A DNA stretch of 64,000 bases from Bacteroidales bacterium (GTDB taxonomy: Bacteria > Bacteroidota > Bacteroidia > Bacteroidales > UBA4417), in assembly GCA_030654075.1 (NCBI GenBank), contig JAURYB010000073.1:1-64000 (forward strand). Reading direction: 5' to 3'. Both the position numbers and the translations under genes were made by a program. The notes beneath the pieces are model-generated. The model did no database searches. It had not been told where the DNA came from and worked only from the letters and a program-made list of their open reading frames with translations. Position 1 is the first letter of the stretch. Every line of letters begins with the position of its first letter. Positions 32,989 through 42,449 of the stretch are shown here, piece after piece.

Positions 32989-35721
32989 ATGCCCTTGTTA
33001 TTTAAGTTAAACCTTCGAACGAATACTTGTGTATTAACATTGTTGCTTTTACTTGCTGCTCCGGGGGTTACAAAAGCCCAGGTTCCTGTTGAAATTAAAA
33101 TTAACGAATACTACTGGGGAACGCCATTGGTAAAAGTATTGGATGATTTCAAAAACAAATACAAAATCGCCATCGAATACAACCCCGAAGAGGCAAAAGA
33201 TCAGAAATTCGATTATCTTTTCACTGAAACGCCTGCAAGCCGGGCCGTTGAGATTGTTTTCCGTGATAATACTATTCTTGGTTATACCGTTGATTCCAAC
33301 AGTGTATTTCATGTTACCCTGCGATCAATCCTGAATGCCAGTAAACTGTCGTCAGCAACACTGAAATATGAAGGTAAGCCTACAAAATTCCGTTTCACCG
33401 CAACCGGAATCATAAAAGATAAGTTAAGCGGTGAGCCCTTGCCTTTTGCATCCGTTTCTGTGAGAGGCACCACCCAGGGCTGCCAATCCAATGTTGACGG
33501 ATATTTTACTTTACCTAAGATTCCATCGGATACCTGTACCATTATGGCAACTTACCTGGGCTATTATAAGCAGACATTTTACCTTAGCCCTCATGCCAAT
33601 GTCAATAATATCAGTATCCTGATGGATCCGATTGCCACGCAACTGGATGCAGTACAGATTAACGGGCACCGGGAAGATTTGTTAAAAGCCTCGGAAGGCA
33701 ATAACATAATTAAAATGGCTCCTGCCAAGATTGCGGAACTTCCCAGCCTTGGCGAAAAAGATATTTTCAGAACATTCCAGCTTATGCCTGGTATTGGTGG
33801 AAGCAGTGGCTCATCAGCAGGATTGTATGTCCGTGGCGGCACTCCCGATCAGAACCTGATCCTTTACGATGGTTTTACGGTGTACCACCAGGAACATCTT
33901 TTTGGTATGTTCAGCGCCTTCAATCCGAATGCGATAAAAGAAGTGCAGCTTTATAAAGGCGGCTTCGAATCAAAATACGGCGGACGACTTTCGAGTGTAA
34001 TGGAGATCATCGGCAAGACTGGTAACGATCAGAAATTTAATGCGGGCGTTGATGTCGGTTTAATCGCATTTAATGCTTATGCCGAAATCCCTATAAAAGG
34101 CAAAGGTTCGGTTTTCATTGCAGGAAGGCGCTCATTTAAAACTTTTTTGTATCAGAAGTTCTTCGACTCATTCAGCCAGGATAACATTACTACAAACCCT
34201 GTTCCCATAGGTGGTGGCCCCGGCGGTATGGGCAAGAATGTTGCAGAGCAACAACCTACTTCCTATTTTTATGATCTCAATGCTAAGATTACTTACAATT
34301 TCAGCATCAGGGATATCGTTTCTGTTTCCTTCTTCAGCGGACAGGATTATTTCGACAATTCCCGCAGCATGGGCAACAGCAGAGGAGGTATGAGTATGAG
34401 CGGGGGTATTACCGACCTAACCAAATGGGGAAACTGGGGTAGCAGCGCAAAATGGTCGCGGAAATGGAGCGACAAATTGTATTCCAATAACCTGCTTTCG
34501 ATTTCGGATTATTCCAATTCGAAAAACCGGAGTGATGCCCGTACAATTGTGCTTACTGATGGTACAACCAGCAGTTTCAATAGCGGTTCCATGGAAACGA
34601 ATGTGCTGAAGGATTTTTCGTTTAAAACAGACAATGAGTGGAAATGGAATAGCCTGAACCAGATTGAATTCGGCGCTCAATACAACCATTACGATATTAA
34701 CTACAACTATATTCAGAATGATACACTTTCTATTCTGGATATGATCGACAAAGGAGATCTTATAGCCGGATATGTTCAGGACAGGCTCAATCCGCTGAAC
34801 AAGAAAATGACCATCATGCCGGGCGTGCGTTTGTCGTATTACACCAACACACGGAAACCCTATATTGAGCCAAGGTTTCAATGGTCGTACGAACTGACGA
34901 AAAAATTAAAGTTAAAGGCATCAACAGGCGTTTACTACCAGTTTGCCAACCGCATTATCCGGGAAGATATTCAATCGGGAAGTCGGGAGATCTGGGTTCT
35001 TTCCAACGGCGAAAACATTCCCGTTAGCCGATCTATCCATTACATTGCCGGCACAAGTTACGAAACCAAGGATTACCTGTTTGATGCCGAAGCGTATTAT
35101 AAACAGCTTACGGGTTTGACGGAATACACCTTGCGGTTTTCGCATACGTTTGGTCAAAGTGTTGATTATTCATCCCTTTTTTATGAAGGAAATGGCTACA
35201 CACGTGGGATAGACCTGATGGCTCAGAAGAAGTTTGGGAAATTCAGCGGGTGGATTGCCTACACGCTATCCGAAACCAGGTACAAATTCCCGGTTTACGG
35301 GGATAAATACTTCAGCGCGTCACAGGATGTTAAAAATGAGTTTAAAGTGGTAGCCATTTATAAAATTAAAAAATGGACTTTATCAGGTACATGGGTATAT
35401 TCAACCGGCTTACCGTACACACAACCTATCGGGGGATATGTTCTTACCATGCCTGATGGAACAACCCAATCCGTAATTATTCCGGGTAGTAAAAACGCGG
35501 CCAGGCTTCCTGATTACCAGCGTCTTGACATGGCAATTAAATACGATATAAATATGGGTGAAACCGGCAAGGGATCTATAGGGTTTTCATTGTTCAACGT
35601 GTATAACCATACAAACGTATGGTATAAGGAGTTTTCGGTTGACGAAACAGGCCTTACCGAAACCAACGTAAATCTATTGGGTATCACACCTAATATTTCA
35701 CTCTCAGTTCAAATCAGGTAA
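32989..35721 (+). CDS. TonB-dependent receptor with N-terminal STN-like domain
   Basis: The 910-aa outer-membrane protein has a signal peptide (about 1-30) and an STN-like domain (about 33-110: WGTPLVKVLDDFKNKYKIAIEY). A carboxypeptidase-regulatory-like domain follows (about 140-215: LSGEPLPFASVSVRGTTQGC), then a plug (ELPSLGEKDIFRTFQLMPG, GLYVRGGTPDQNLILYDGF) and a 22-strand-type barrel to the C-terminus. STN domains usually pass signals to an anti-sigma factor. Here the adjacent genes are instead a LytS kinase upstream and a DUF4249 lipoprotein downstream. The transported substrate is unknown. Confidence 0.93.
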   Translation: MPLLFKLNLRTNTCVLTLLLLLAAPGVTKAQVPVEIKINEYYWGTPLVKVLDDFKNKYKIAIEYNPEEAKDQKFDYLFTETPASRAVEIVFRDNTILGYTVDSNSVFHVTLRSILNASKLSSATLKYEGKPTKFRFTATGIIKDKLSGEPLPFASVSVRGTTQGCQSNVDGYFTLPKIPSDTCTIMATYLGYYKQTFYLSPHANVNNISILMDPIATQLDAVQINGHREDLLKASEGNNIIKMAPAKIAELPSLGEKDIFRTFQLMPGIGGSSGSSAGLYVRGGTPDQNLILYDGFTVYHQEHLFGMFSAFNPNAIKEVQLYKGGFESKYGGRLSSVMEIIGKTGNDQKFNAGVDVGLIAFNAYAEIPIKGKGSVFIAGRRSFKTFLYQKFFDSFSQDNITTNPVPIGGGPGGMGKNVAEQQPTSYFYDLNAKITYNFSIRDIVSVSFFSGQDYFDNSRSMGNSRGGMSMSGGITDLTKWGNWGSSAKWSRKWSDKLYSNNLLSISDYSNSKNRSDARTIVLTDGTTSSFNSGSMETNVLKDFSFKTDNEWKWNSLNQIEFGAQYNHYDINYNYIQNDTLSILDMIDKGDLIAGYVQDRLNPLNKKMTIMPGVRLSYYTNTRKPYIEPRFQWSYELTKKLKLKASTGVYYQFANRIIREDIQSGSREIWVLSNGENIPVSRSIHYIAGTSYETKDYLFDAEAYYKQLTGLTEYTLRFSHTFGQSVDYSSLFYEGNGYTRGIDLMAQKKFGKFSGWIAYTLSETRYKFPVYGDKYFSASQDVKNEFKVVAIYKIKKWTLSGTWVYSTGLPYTQPIGGYVLTMPDGTTQSVIIPGSKNAARLPDYQRLDMAIKYDINMGETGKGSIGFSLFNVYNHTNVWYKEFSVDETGLTETNVNLLGITPNISLSVQIR

Positions 35722-35722
35722 A

Positions 35723-36532
35723 ATGAAAAAAACAGTTATACCAGCAATGATGTTGATGATAGGTTTACTTGCCTCGTGCAGTAAAGAGCTCAACACACCC
35801 ATCACACCGGATAATCTGCCCATAGTGGAATCTTACCTGTATGCCGGCGATAGCATTATTACGATTAAAGTAACTAAAATACTTCCATTCTCGGATGATA
35901 CTATAGCCGCTACTGAATTTATCAGTGGATTGCATCTCCAGATTAATGGAACCGACCTCTCTGAAACGGGTATAGGGATTTATACATTGGCGCTTGGTGA
36001 TAAACGAATACAGCCCGGAGAATCATATGTTTTGAAATTCCTGTATGCTTCGGATACTGTTTCCTCCACAACCATCATTCCGGATAAACCTCTGGGTTTT
36101 AGCATTTCGTCCAATATCATTTATATGGATCGCATTACCATCACTAGTAGCAGTATCCCATCGGCACCACCGGCTGATCTTACGCTAAGCTGGTATAACG
36201 CTGATGAGAGCTACTATTATGGCCTGATCCAGTATATGGAAACTACAAGGGACTTTATAAATTACCGCTCAGTGTACCTCGATCTGTCAGATACGACAAG
36301 CATTTCGCCAACAAATACATCGGAAGCCCGCCTTAGTACCCGCAACCTGAATTTCTTTGGGTACTATCGGATAATACTTTTCAAGGTGAATAATGAATTT
36401 GCGGATCTTTACGCACAAACAGAAGTGAATTCAAATAACATTACCAGCCCGGTTTCATTGATAAAAAATGGTTTCGGCGTTTTTACAGGAATGGCGAGTG
36501 ATACAACGTACCTTGAAGTAATTGCAAATTAA
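35723..36532 (+). CDS. DUF4249-family lipoprotein
   Basis: The 269-aa lipoprotein has a lipobox LLASC ending at Cys19. It opens with the DUF4249 pattern (PIVESYLYAGDSIITIKVTK). Members sit directly downstream of TonB-dependent receptors, as here with a single-base gap, and are thought to be their surface-exposed partners. The function is otherwise unknown. It is the last gene before the 21-bp minisatellite. Confidence 0.85.
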   Translation: MKKTVIPAMMLMIGLLASCSKELNTPITPDNLPIVESYLYAGDSIITIKVTKILPFSDDTIAATEFISGLHLQINGTDLSETGIGIYTLALGDKRIQPGESYVLKFLYASDTVSSTTIIPDKPLGFSISSNIIYMDRITITSSSIPSAPPADLTLSWYNADESYYYGLIQYMETTRDFINYRSVYLDLSDTTSISPTNTSEARLSTRNLNFFGYYRIILFKVNNEFADLYAQTEVNSNNITSPVSLIKNGFGVFTGMASDTTYLEVIAN

Positions 36533-36534
36533 TC

Positions 36535-36665
36535 ATTAGCCCCGGTCTTTGGATCCATTGCCCCGGTCTTTAGACCCATTGCCCTGGTCTTTAGATCCAT
36601 TGTCCTGGTCTTTAGATCCATTGCCCTGGTCTTTAGACCCATTGCCCCGGTCTTTAGATCCATTG
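36535..36665. repeat. 21-bp minisatellite, about six copies
   Basis: The unit is CATTGCCCCGGTCTTTAGATC with C/T and A/C variants at fixed positions. The period of 21 keeps frame, giving a seven-residue repeat on either strand (DPLPRSL on plus, GNGSKDR on minus). The last unit runs into the palindrome CCCCGACCT-tc-AGGTCGGGG. Confidence 0.92.
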
Positions 36666-36685
36666 CCCCGACCTTCAGGTCGGGG
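36666..36685. terminator. Perfect 9-bp GC-rich palindrome
   Basis: CCCCGACCT (36666-36674) pairs with AGGTCGGGG (36677-36685). It follows the minisatellite and may act as a transcription block or as a dispersed repeat. It has no T tract. Confidence 0.5.
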
Positions 36686-36890
36686 GGGAGAGAAAATATT
36701 AAAATTGGTTTTGTTGCTTGGTTGCGCGAAGGAAAGGAAGTGAGAAGAACGGAGAGTAGAGACTCCGCCCGTGGTATGCTGGTTTGATTGGGAACTTCTC
36801 ACTCCTTTCTTTTTTTAGAAATTGATTTTGCCAGCCACGTAAAATTAAAGCAAACTAACTGAAATTAAGACTTTTAGTTTTTGTTATAAA

Positions 36891-37613
36891 ATGAAAAAGA
36901 TCAAATGCCTGATACTGGATGATGAGCCTCTGGCCCTGGATCTGCTGGAAGGGTATGTTTTAAGAACGCCTTTTCTTGAGTTGACTGAAAAATGCTCCGA
37001 TGCTTTTACGGCATTGAAATATATCGGTTTCGGGGAAATAGACCTTCTTTTTCTCGATATCCAGATGCCTGAATTTTCCGGTATGGAACTATCGCGTATG
37101 CTGAATCGGGAGGTACGTGTTATTTTCACTACTGCTTTTCAGGAATTCGCTGTCGAAGGTTTTAAAGTGGATGCCGTTGATTACCTGCTTAAGCCATTCA
37201 ACTATAATGAATTTCTGAAAGCTTCCGTGAAGGCCCAGGACCATATCCTGATGAAAAGCATTTTTTTGAATAAACAACAAGTAACATCTGTGCTTTTTGT
37301 TCAATCGGAAAGCAAACTCGTAAAAGTTCAACTTGATAAAATACTTTACATTGAAGGATTTAAAAACCACATTACAATTCATGTAATTGATTCTGAAAGG
37401 CCAATTCAAACTTTAATGAGTCTGAAAGAACTGGAGGAAAAGCTGCCAAAAGAAAGATTCTCGCGTATCCACCATTCGTTTATTGTTAACCTCAGTCAGA
37501 TAGAGGCACTCGAACGTAACCAGGTAATTCTTGGAAATGAACGAATCACCCTTAGAGATCAATACATCAATAAGCTTGACCAATATATCAGGACGAGAAT
37601 TATTCAGGAATAA
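36891..37613 (+). CDS. LytTR-family response regulator (locus 1)
   Basis: The receiver domain has acidic residues in LILDDEPLALDLL and phospho-acceptor Asp56 in LFLDIQMPEF, then TTAFQEFAVEGF and YLLKPF. The LytTR DNA-binding domain follows (about residues 135-240: KLVKVQLDKILYIEG, RFSRIHHSFIVNLSQI). It is the probable partner of the kinase at 31932, despite lying after the receptor, lipoprotein and minisatellite. It likely controls this locus, including the three secreted proteins downstream, but no binding sites were identified. Confidence 0.93.
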   Translation: MKKIKCLILDDEPLALDLLEGYVLRTPFLELTEKCSDAFTALKYIGFGEIDLLFLDIQMPEFSGMELSRMLNREVRVIFTTAFQEFAVEGFKVDAVDYLLKPFNYNEFLKASVKAQDHILMKSIFLNKQQVTSVLFVQSESKLVKVQLDKILYIEGFKNHITIHVIDSERPIQTLMSLKELEEKLPKERFSRIHHSFIVNLSQIEALERNQVILGNERITLRDQYINKLDQYIRTRIIQE

Positions 37614-37690
37614 AACCCATAAGGTAGATGATCAGGCACAGCAACTTAACTTACAGGCAAAATTATTGAACCCAATTAATCAGCAATAAT

Positions 37691-38182
37691 ATGAAACAGA
37701 AACTCCTTTTAGCATTGCTCATTCTGGTTGCAGGAATGAACTCATTAGAAGCTGATGCTCAGAATCTGGTAATCAAAACCATTGATGGGAAAGAGGCAGC
37801 CAAGCCATTGTCGACATTAAAAAACATGACATTCCCTGGTGGAAAATTGCTGCTTACATATACCAGTGGGTCAACGGATTCGTACAGTTTAACAAACATC
37901 AGCAAATTGTTTTTTGGAGATGCTATTACAGGAATTGATGATCAGCCGTTATCTGAAACAGCTGGAGAACTGTCAGTTTATCCAAATCCGGCTGAAAATG
38001 TAATTAATTTAAAGAATGCTCCTGAAGGTATTTCCACTGTTAAGATATACCGGATGGAAGGTGTAATGGTATTGAACAAAGAGGTTTCAGCGGGAAGCTT
38101 ATCCATTGATGTAAGTAACCTCGCAAAAGGATTTTACCTGCTTACGCTAAATGGCCAGGCCTTTAAATTTATTAAATTATGA
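37691..38182 (+). CDS. Small secreted protein with T9SS type A sorting domain
   Basis: The 163-aa protein has a signal peptide (about 1-23, ending LEADAQ), a short N-terminal module (LVIKTIDGKEAAKPLSTLKNM ... ISKLFFGD) and a C-terminal Por-type sorting domain (LSVYPNPAENVINL, KGFYLLTLNGQAFKFIKL). Almost nothing lies between the module and the sorting tail, so the cargo is minimal. The stop codon overlaps the next start (ATGA), indicating translational coupling. Confidence 0.85.
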   Translation: MKQKLLLALLILVAGMNSLEADAQNLVIKTIDGKEAAKPLSTLKNMTFPGGKLLLTYTSGSTDSYSLTNISKLFFGDAITGIDDQPLSETAGELSVYPNPAENVINLKNAPEGISTVKIYRMEGVMVLNKEVSAGSLSIDVSNLAKGFYLLTLNGQAFKFIKL

Positions 38183-40374
38183 AAAGAAATTTACTCCTTT
38201 TATTTTGCCTGATAATCTCTGTTGCATTGTTTGCGCAGGAAAAAATGTATATCCACAAATCGGATAAGATTACCCTGGGTGCCTTGATTTCGGCTACCGA
38301 TAGCATGTACTTTAGTGCTGATGGCTCCACAGCTTATTTCAGTATTGAAAATACTTTAGCACAATACCCGGTTTCGGAAATTGACAGCATTTCGTTCGGT
38401 GAAAATTCCAATACCATTTTTGTTAACTATGAAGGAACTTCAGTTTCGGTGATAAATCCACTCGCTTTCGACGGGGTAACGGTAGCTGTAAGTGGAGCGG
38501 ATGTAACGGTTATCTCCACTTCCGAAACCAATGAGGTTAATTACAGTCTGAGTGGCACTACATCAGATGGACTATTCAAAGTCTACAGCAATTACAGCTT
38601 CAATCTTCTGTTGAATGGTGTGAATATAACCAATGCAAATGGACCAGCTATCAATATTCAGACGACTAAAAAATGTAGTTTAATTTTGAATGCAGGCACC
38701 ATCAACTCGCTAACTGATGGCAGTGCTTACGCTACGAGTACGGAAGATCAGAAGTCGACACTTTTTAGCGAAGGCCAGCTTGAATTTGCCGGAACGGGAA
38801 GCCTGACTGTAAAAAGCAACCTGAAACACGCCATTTGCAGCGATGATTATATCGATATTCAGGGCGGAACCATTACCGTTTCAGGCGCATTAAAAGATGG
38901 AATTCATGCCAATGATTATTTCACAATGAGTGGTGGAACACTGAATGTAACTGCCACAAGCGATGGAATTGATTGTGAAACCGGCTACATCGGTATTTCC
39001 GGAGGTAGCGTCACCACCGTTAATACCGCTGCCGATGTAAAAGGAATTTCCAGCGACAGCACTATGGTTATTTCAGGCGGCACTATTACGGTGACCGTGA
39101 GCGGCAACCAGTCGAAAGGGCTAAAGTCGAAGCAAAACATGACGCTGAGCGGAGGTTCAATCACAATTAACACTTCGGGCTCTGTAGTTCTGGTGGCATC
39201 GGGTTCAGGATACGATCCTTCGTATTGCTCTGCGATTAAATGCGACAGTTCATTCACCGTAAACGGAGCGAACGTTATCATTAAAAGCACGGGGATAGCC
39301 GGGAAAGGTATATCTGCCGACAAAAATGTGATAATGCAAAGCGGAACAATAAATATCACAACTACCGGTGCCGGTGCAAAATATACAAATTCTATAGGTA
39401 TAGTTGACTCATACAATGCAACCTGCATTACTGCCGATGGTAATATTAGCTTATTGGGAGGTTCGGTTACCGCATCCAGTACCGGTATCGGGGGAAAAGG
39501 AATTTCCTCGGATGGTACTTTCACGATTGGTGATGCAGACAATTCGCTCACAGTTAATATTACAACAACGGGTGCCAAATTCCTGGTTTCCGGAAGCGAT
39601 TATGCCGAAGCAAAAGCAGTTAAAAGTGACGGAGCTGTGACTATCAATAATGGTGCAGTTGCTATTTCATCAGCTGACGATGGCATAAAATCAGAAACTT
39701 CAATAACCATCAATAACGCAACTGTTTCAATCATCAAATCGATCGAAGGAATGGAAGCCCCTTTCATTACTGTGAATAGTGGAAATATTAGTATTGTGGC
39801 ATCCGATGATAGTTTTAACGCCACCAAAGGAAACGGTGGCGAAACAAATGATGGAAGTTGCCTGTATCTCTTTGGCGGAAATATAGTTTTGAACTCATCA
39901 GCCGGAGATCCGCTCGACAGTAACGGCAATATTGTAATGACGGGTGGAACTGTTATCGTTCATGGTCCTCAATCCTCACCCGAAGTAGGGATGGATTATA
40001 ACGGAGCCTGTAATGTTTCAGGTGGATTGTTAGTAATCTCAGGAACTAACTCGAATATGACACAGGCTCCAAGCACAACTTCGGTGCAGTATTCTGTAAA
40101 GGCAACCACTTCTTCAAGTGTCGCAGCAGGAACTCTGTACCATATTCAGGATGCAAGTGGGAACGATTTAGTGACTTTTAAGCCTATGCGAAGCTATTAT
40201 TCAATTGTATTCTCTTCGTCAAGTCTTAAGAGTGGATCAACCTATACAATCTACACAGGTGGAACATCAACCGGTACAAATACAAATGGATTGTATGCCG
40301 GAGGTACTTATTCGGGCGGAACCTTTAAGAAAAGCTTTACAGTTTCAGGTAAAGTGACAAATACAACATTCTAA
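38179..40374 (+). CDS. Secreted Cthe_2159-like carbohydrate-binding beta-helix protein
   Basis: The 731-aa protein has a signal peptide (about 1-20). A short N-terminal module resembles that of the preceding protein (KMYIHKSDKITLGAL ... EIDSISFGE). A long array of beta-helix turns follows (SGGTLNVTATSDGID, SGGSVTTVNTAADVKGI, SGGTITVTV and many more). This repeat matches the Cthe_2159-type carbohydrate-binding family, in which a characterised member binds acidic or cellulosic polysaccharide. There is no sorting tail, so its route to the surface is unclear. Confidence 0.8.
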   Translation: MKRNLLLLFCLIISVALFAQEKMYIHKSDKITLGALISATDSMYFSADGSTAYFSIENTLAQYPVSEIDSISFGENSNTIFVNYEGTSVSVINPLAFDGVTVAVSGADVTVISTSETNEVNYSLSGTTSDGLFKVYSNYSFNLLLNGVNITNANGPAINIQTTKKCSLILNAGTINSLTDGSAYATSTEDQKSTLFSEGQLEFAGTGSLTVKSNLKHAICSDDYIDIQGGTITVSGALKDGIHANDYFTMSGGTLNVTATSDGIDCETGYIGISGGSVTTVNTAADVKGISSDSTMVISGGTITVTVSGNQSKGLKSKQNMTLSGGSITINTSGSVVLVASGSGYDPSYCSAIKCDSSFTVNGANVIIKSTGIAGKGISADKNVIMQSGTINITTTGAGAKYTNSIGIVDSYNATCITADGNISLLGGSVTASSTGIGGKGISSDGTFTIGDADNSLTVNITTTGAKFLVSGSDYAEAKAVKSDGAVTINNGAVAISSADDGIKSETSITINNATVSIIKSIEGMEAPFITVNSGNISIVASDDSFNATKGNGGETNDGSCLYLFGGNIVLNSSAGDPLDSNGNIVMTGGTVIVHGPQSSPEVGMDYNGACNVSGGLLVISGTNSNMTQAPSTTSVQYSVKATTSSSVAAGTLYHIQDASGNDLVTFKPMRSYYSIVFSSSSLKSGSTYTIYTGGTSTGTNTNGLYAGGTYSGGTFKKSFTVSGKVTNTTF

Positions 40375-40405
40375 ATTTTGATTTTAAAATAACACAAAAG
40401 ACTCA

Positions 40406-41275
40406 ATGAAAAAACTGACATGCTTAACACTCCTTTTATTCGGACTGCAAACACTTGGAAATAGTACATCTACCATTTACCAGGCATCATGGCAAACAAA
40501 ACCTGTAGTAGTTGACGGAATTCCATCTGAATGGTCGTTGCCCCTGCGATACAGTGATTCGGAAAGCGGGTTGCAGTATAATGTTACCAATGACGAAACC
40601 AACCTTTATATCTGTATTCGTGCCACGGAGCAGCCTATACAGATGAAGATTTTGAGTTCCGGAATGGAAATCTGGCTTGATCCTTCCGGAAAAAACAAAG
40701 AGGCTGTTTGTGTTAATTTTCCTCTACCCGGTAAATATGGCCAGAAACCGATAACCAATGGTAAAAATCAGGAGATAACAAAAGGGGGAAATCCAGGTAG
40801 AATAAACCTGGCTGAAGAATATCAGCTTCAAAAACCGCAACTAACCTTAAGCGGTTTTCTGCCTGCATACAACGGAACATTTTTAACCAGTGATGCCAGA
40901 GGTGTAATGGCTGCTATTGACTGGAATGAACAAAGCTTTATGACATATGAATTGGCAATACCCTTAAAGTCATTCTACAACAAAGACTTCAACATTAGTA
41001 AGGATAACCCTGTTGTTGGATTAAAAATCAATATAGATGCTTTGGCTGGGCAGGGAAATGGATCGGGAAGAGGGGGTATGCAAGGAGGAGCACCTGGAGG
41101 AGGCGGAAAGCATCAAGGTGGTGGTGGCGGGAAAGGTGGTGGTGGTACAGGCGGTTCCCCTGGCGGAGGAATGGGGGCAAAACCACAATCTCCGGATGGA
41201 CAAGCTTCCAGCTCACTGTATTCGTCAACCTCCATTAAGTTCAAAGTAAGACTTAATGGATTGGTACAAAAATAA
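40406..41275 (+). CDS. Secreted protein with CBM9/DOMON-like domain and Gly-rich segment
   Basis: The 289-aa protein has a signal peptide (about 1-21). The N-terminal ~190 residues (KPVVVDGIPSEWSLPLRYSDSESGL, YNVTNDETNLYICIRATE, MEIWLDPSG) resemble the CBM9/DOMON-like beta-sandwich found in sugar- or heme-binding proteins. A glycine-rich tract follows (about 213-265), then a short C-terminal strand region (SIKFKVRLNGLVQK). The low-complexity tract probably lies in a surface loop. It is the last gene of the locus and is co-directional with 31 bases upstream. Confidence 0.65.
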   Translation: MKKLTCLTLLLFGLQTLGNSTSTIYQASWQTKPVVVDGIPSEWSLPLRYSDSESGLQYNVTNDETNLYICIRATEQPIQMKILSSGMEIWLDPSGKNKEAVCVNFPLPGKYGQKPITNGKNQEITKGGNPGRINLAEEYQLQKPQLTLSGFLPAYNGTFLTSDARGVMAAIDWNEQSFMTYELAIPLKSFYNKDFNISKDNPVVGLKINIDALAGQGNGSGRGGMQGGAPGGGGKHQGGGGGKGGGGTGGSPGGGMGAKPQSPDGQASSSLYSSTSIKFKVRLNGLVQK

Positions 41276-41421
41276 AATTAACAGTAGCTTGTATTTACTT
41301 AGTACGCATGATTGATAGTAGCGCAGCCCTTTCATTTTTCATGAAGGGGTTGTTGCTTTTATTGAAGCAGATATTCCCGGACGGCCAAAGGATACATAAG
41401 AAGAATGATCTGTTTAACAAA

Positions 41422-42192
41422 TCACGCTTTCTGCATAACATAATTATAATATTCGTATTTGCGGGAGGCAAAGTGATTGTAAGTATTACTTCCGATGGTG
41501 CCGGCGAAATTAAGAGCTGCTTTGTGAACGAATCCGGGAACGAGCTTTTTGATCAGTGTGCGTTTGCGCGAATCGTCAGCATCGAGTGCGTCCACCACAT
41601 GATTGGTGATCATTTCTTCCTTAATGATTTTCAATCCTGAATCGGCAAGCTGCTGTTTCAGTTCTGTTTTTTCCCAATCCCAGCGAAAATCTGTAAATAA
41701 AAAATGTCCCCCCGGCCGCAGCAAACGGTGAACTTCTTTCAGGAAAAGCCCCATATCTGGGTACCGGTGCGAGGATTCAACATTCAGGATTGCATCAAAG
41801 GAATTATCTTTTAAAAAAGATAAATTCTGGGCATCGCCCTGCTCAAATGATAATCCTTTGAGCTTGTAATGTTTGTTGCAAAATTTAGCAGCACGCTTAT
41901 CGAGGTCAACTCCCATGGCCGTTGCCGGGGAAAAGGTTCTTACAATGTACGACAATCCGCCGCCACGGCCGCTGCCAATTTCGGCAATGTCCTTGTTTTT
42001 CAGATCGGTAGCTTTTCCTAGTAAGTGGTACAGCTGGGCGGAATACCTGTTGGGCTCATCATGTGGCTCCAGGTTAACCGGCATATTGGGATGCGTATAG
42101 CCGTAGTTCATAAAGAGCACTTCCGCATTTTTGTCGATGTTATTCACATACCAGTACCAACCTTTGAACATTAATTCACGTAAAGCTGCCAT
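41422..42192 (-). CDS. Class I SAM-dependent methyltransferase
   Basis: The 256-aa protein has SAM-binding motif I IAEIGSGRGGGLSYIV (about 68-83), GVDLDKRAAKFC, QGDAQNLSF, motif IV SFDAILNVESSHRYPD and HRLLRPGGHFLFTDFRWD. The ESSHRY version of motif IV and the NYGYTHP start resemble the small-molecule or lipid methyltransferases typified by phthiotriol methyltransferases. The substrate is unknown. It is a single gene on the opposite strand to both flanking loci. Confidence 0.85.
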   Translation of the reverse strand: MAALRELMFKGWYWYVNNIDKNAEVLFMNYGYTHPNMPVNLEPHDEPNRYSAQLYHLLGKATDLKNKDIAEIGSGRGGGLSYIVRTFSPATAMGVDLDKRAAKFCNKHYKLKGLSFEQGDAQNLSFLKDNSFDAILNVESSHRYPDMGLFLKEVHRLLRPGGHFLFTDFRWDWEKTELKQQLADSGLKIIKEEMITNHVVDALDADDSRKRTLIKKLVPGFVHKAALNFAGTIGSNTYNHFASRKYEYYNYVMQKA

Positions 42193-42416
42193 TCCTTCGT
42201 TTTTAAAATTTAAGCTGTAAAGGTAGCTATTCTTTTATTGGGATCATTTAACATAACGATTGTGAGGCATTGCGAAGAATGATTTTCTTAAGATCTGAGC
42301 AAAGATCGAATTCTGCAATGATAATATCCCTTTCCGTTTCGTCGATAAATATCCCCTCTTTGTCCATAAACTCCCCCTTAACTTATATATAATTTTTATG
42401 CATTTGATGACTGGTA

Positions 42417-42424
42417 TACTTTTG
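42417..42424 (+). promoter_or_regulatory. -7 box of the efflux locus
   Basis: TACTTTTG matches TAnnTTTG, 25 bases before the TolC-like gene start. No -33 element at normal spacing was found. Confidence 0.4.
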
Positions 42425-42449
42425 CTTTCTTAAATCAAAGAATACGCTA

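Larger units (their letters stand above)
36533..36890. other. Intergenic region with 21-bp minisatellite and palindrome
   Basis: No gene. Tandem repeats at 36535-36665 and a GC-rich palindrome at 36666-36685 separate the DUF4249 gene from the LytTR gene. Open frames on both strands (36549-36743 +, 36536-36802 -) are translations of the repeat. Confidence 0.8.

Noticed and set aside
36535-36665. CRISPR array
   Set aside because: Contiguous 21-bp units without spacers and no cas genes in the window.
36536-36802. GNGSKDR repeat protein on the minus strand, and the DPLPRSL frame on the plus strand
   Set aside because: Both are translations of the 21-bp minisatellite, which stays open in several frames because its period is a multiple of 3.
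38985-39578. 197-codon minus-strand frame opposite the beta-helix protein gene
   Set aside because: A shadow frame caused by the regular codon pattern of the repeats on the plus strand.
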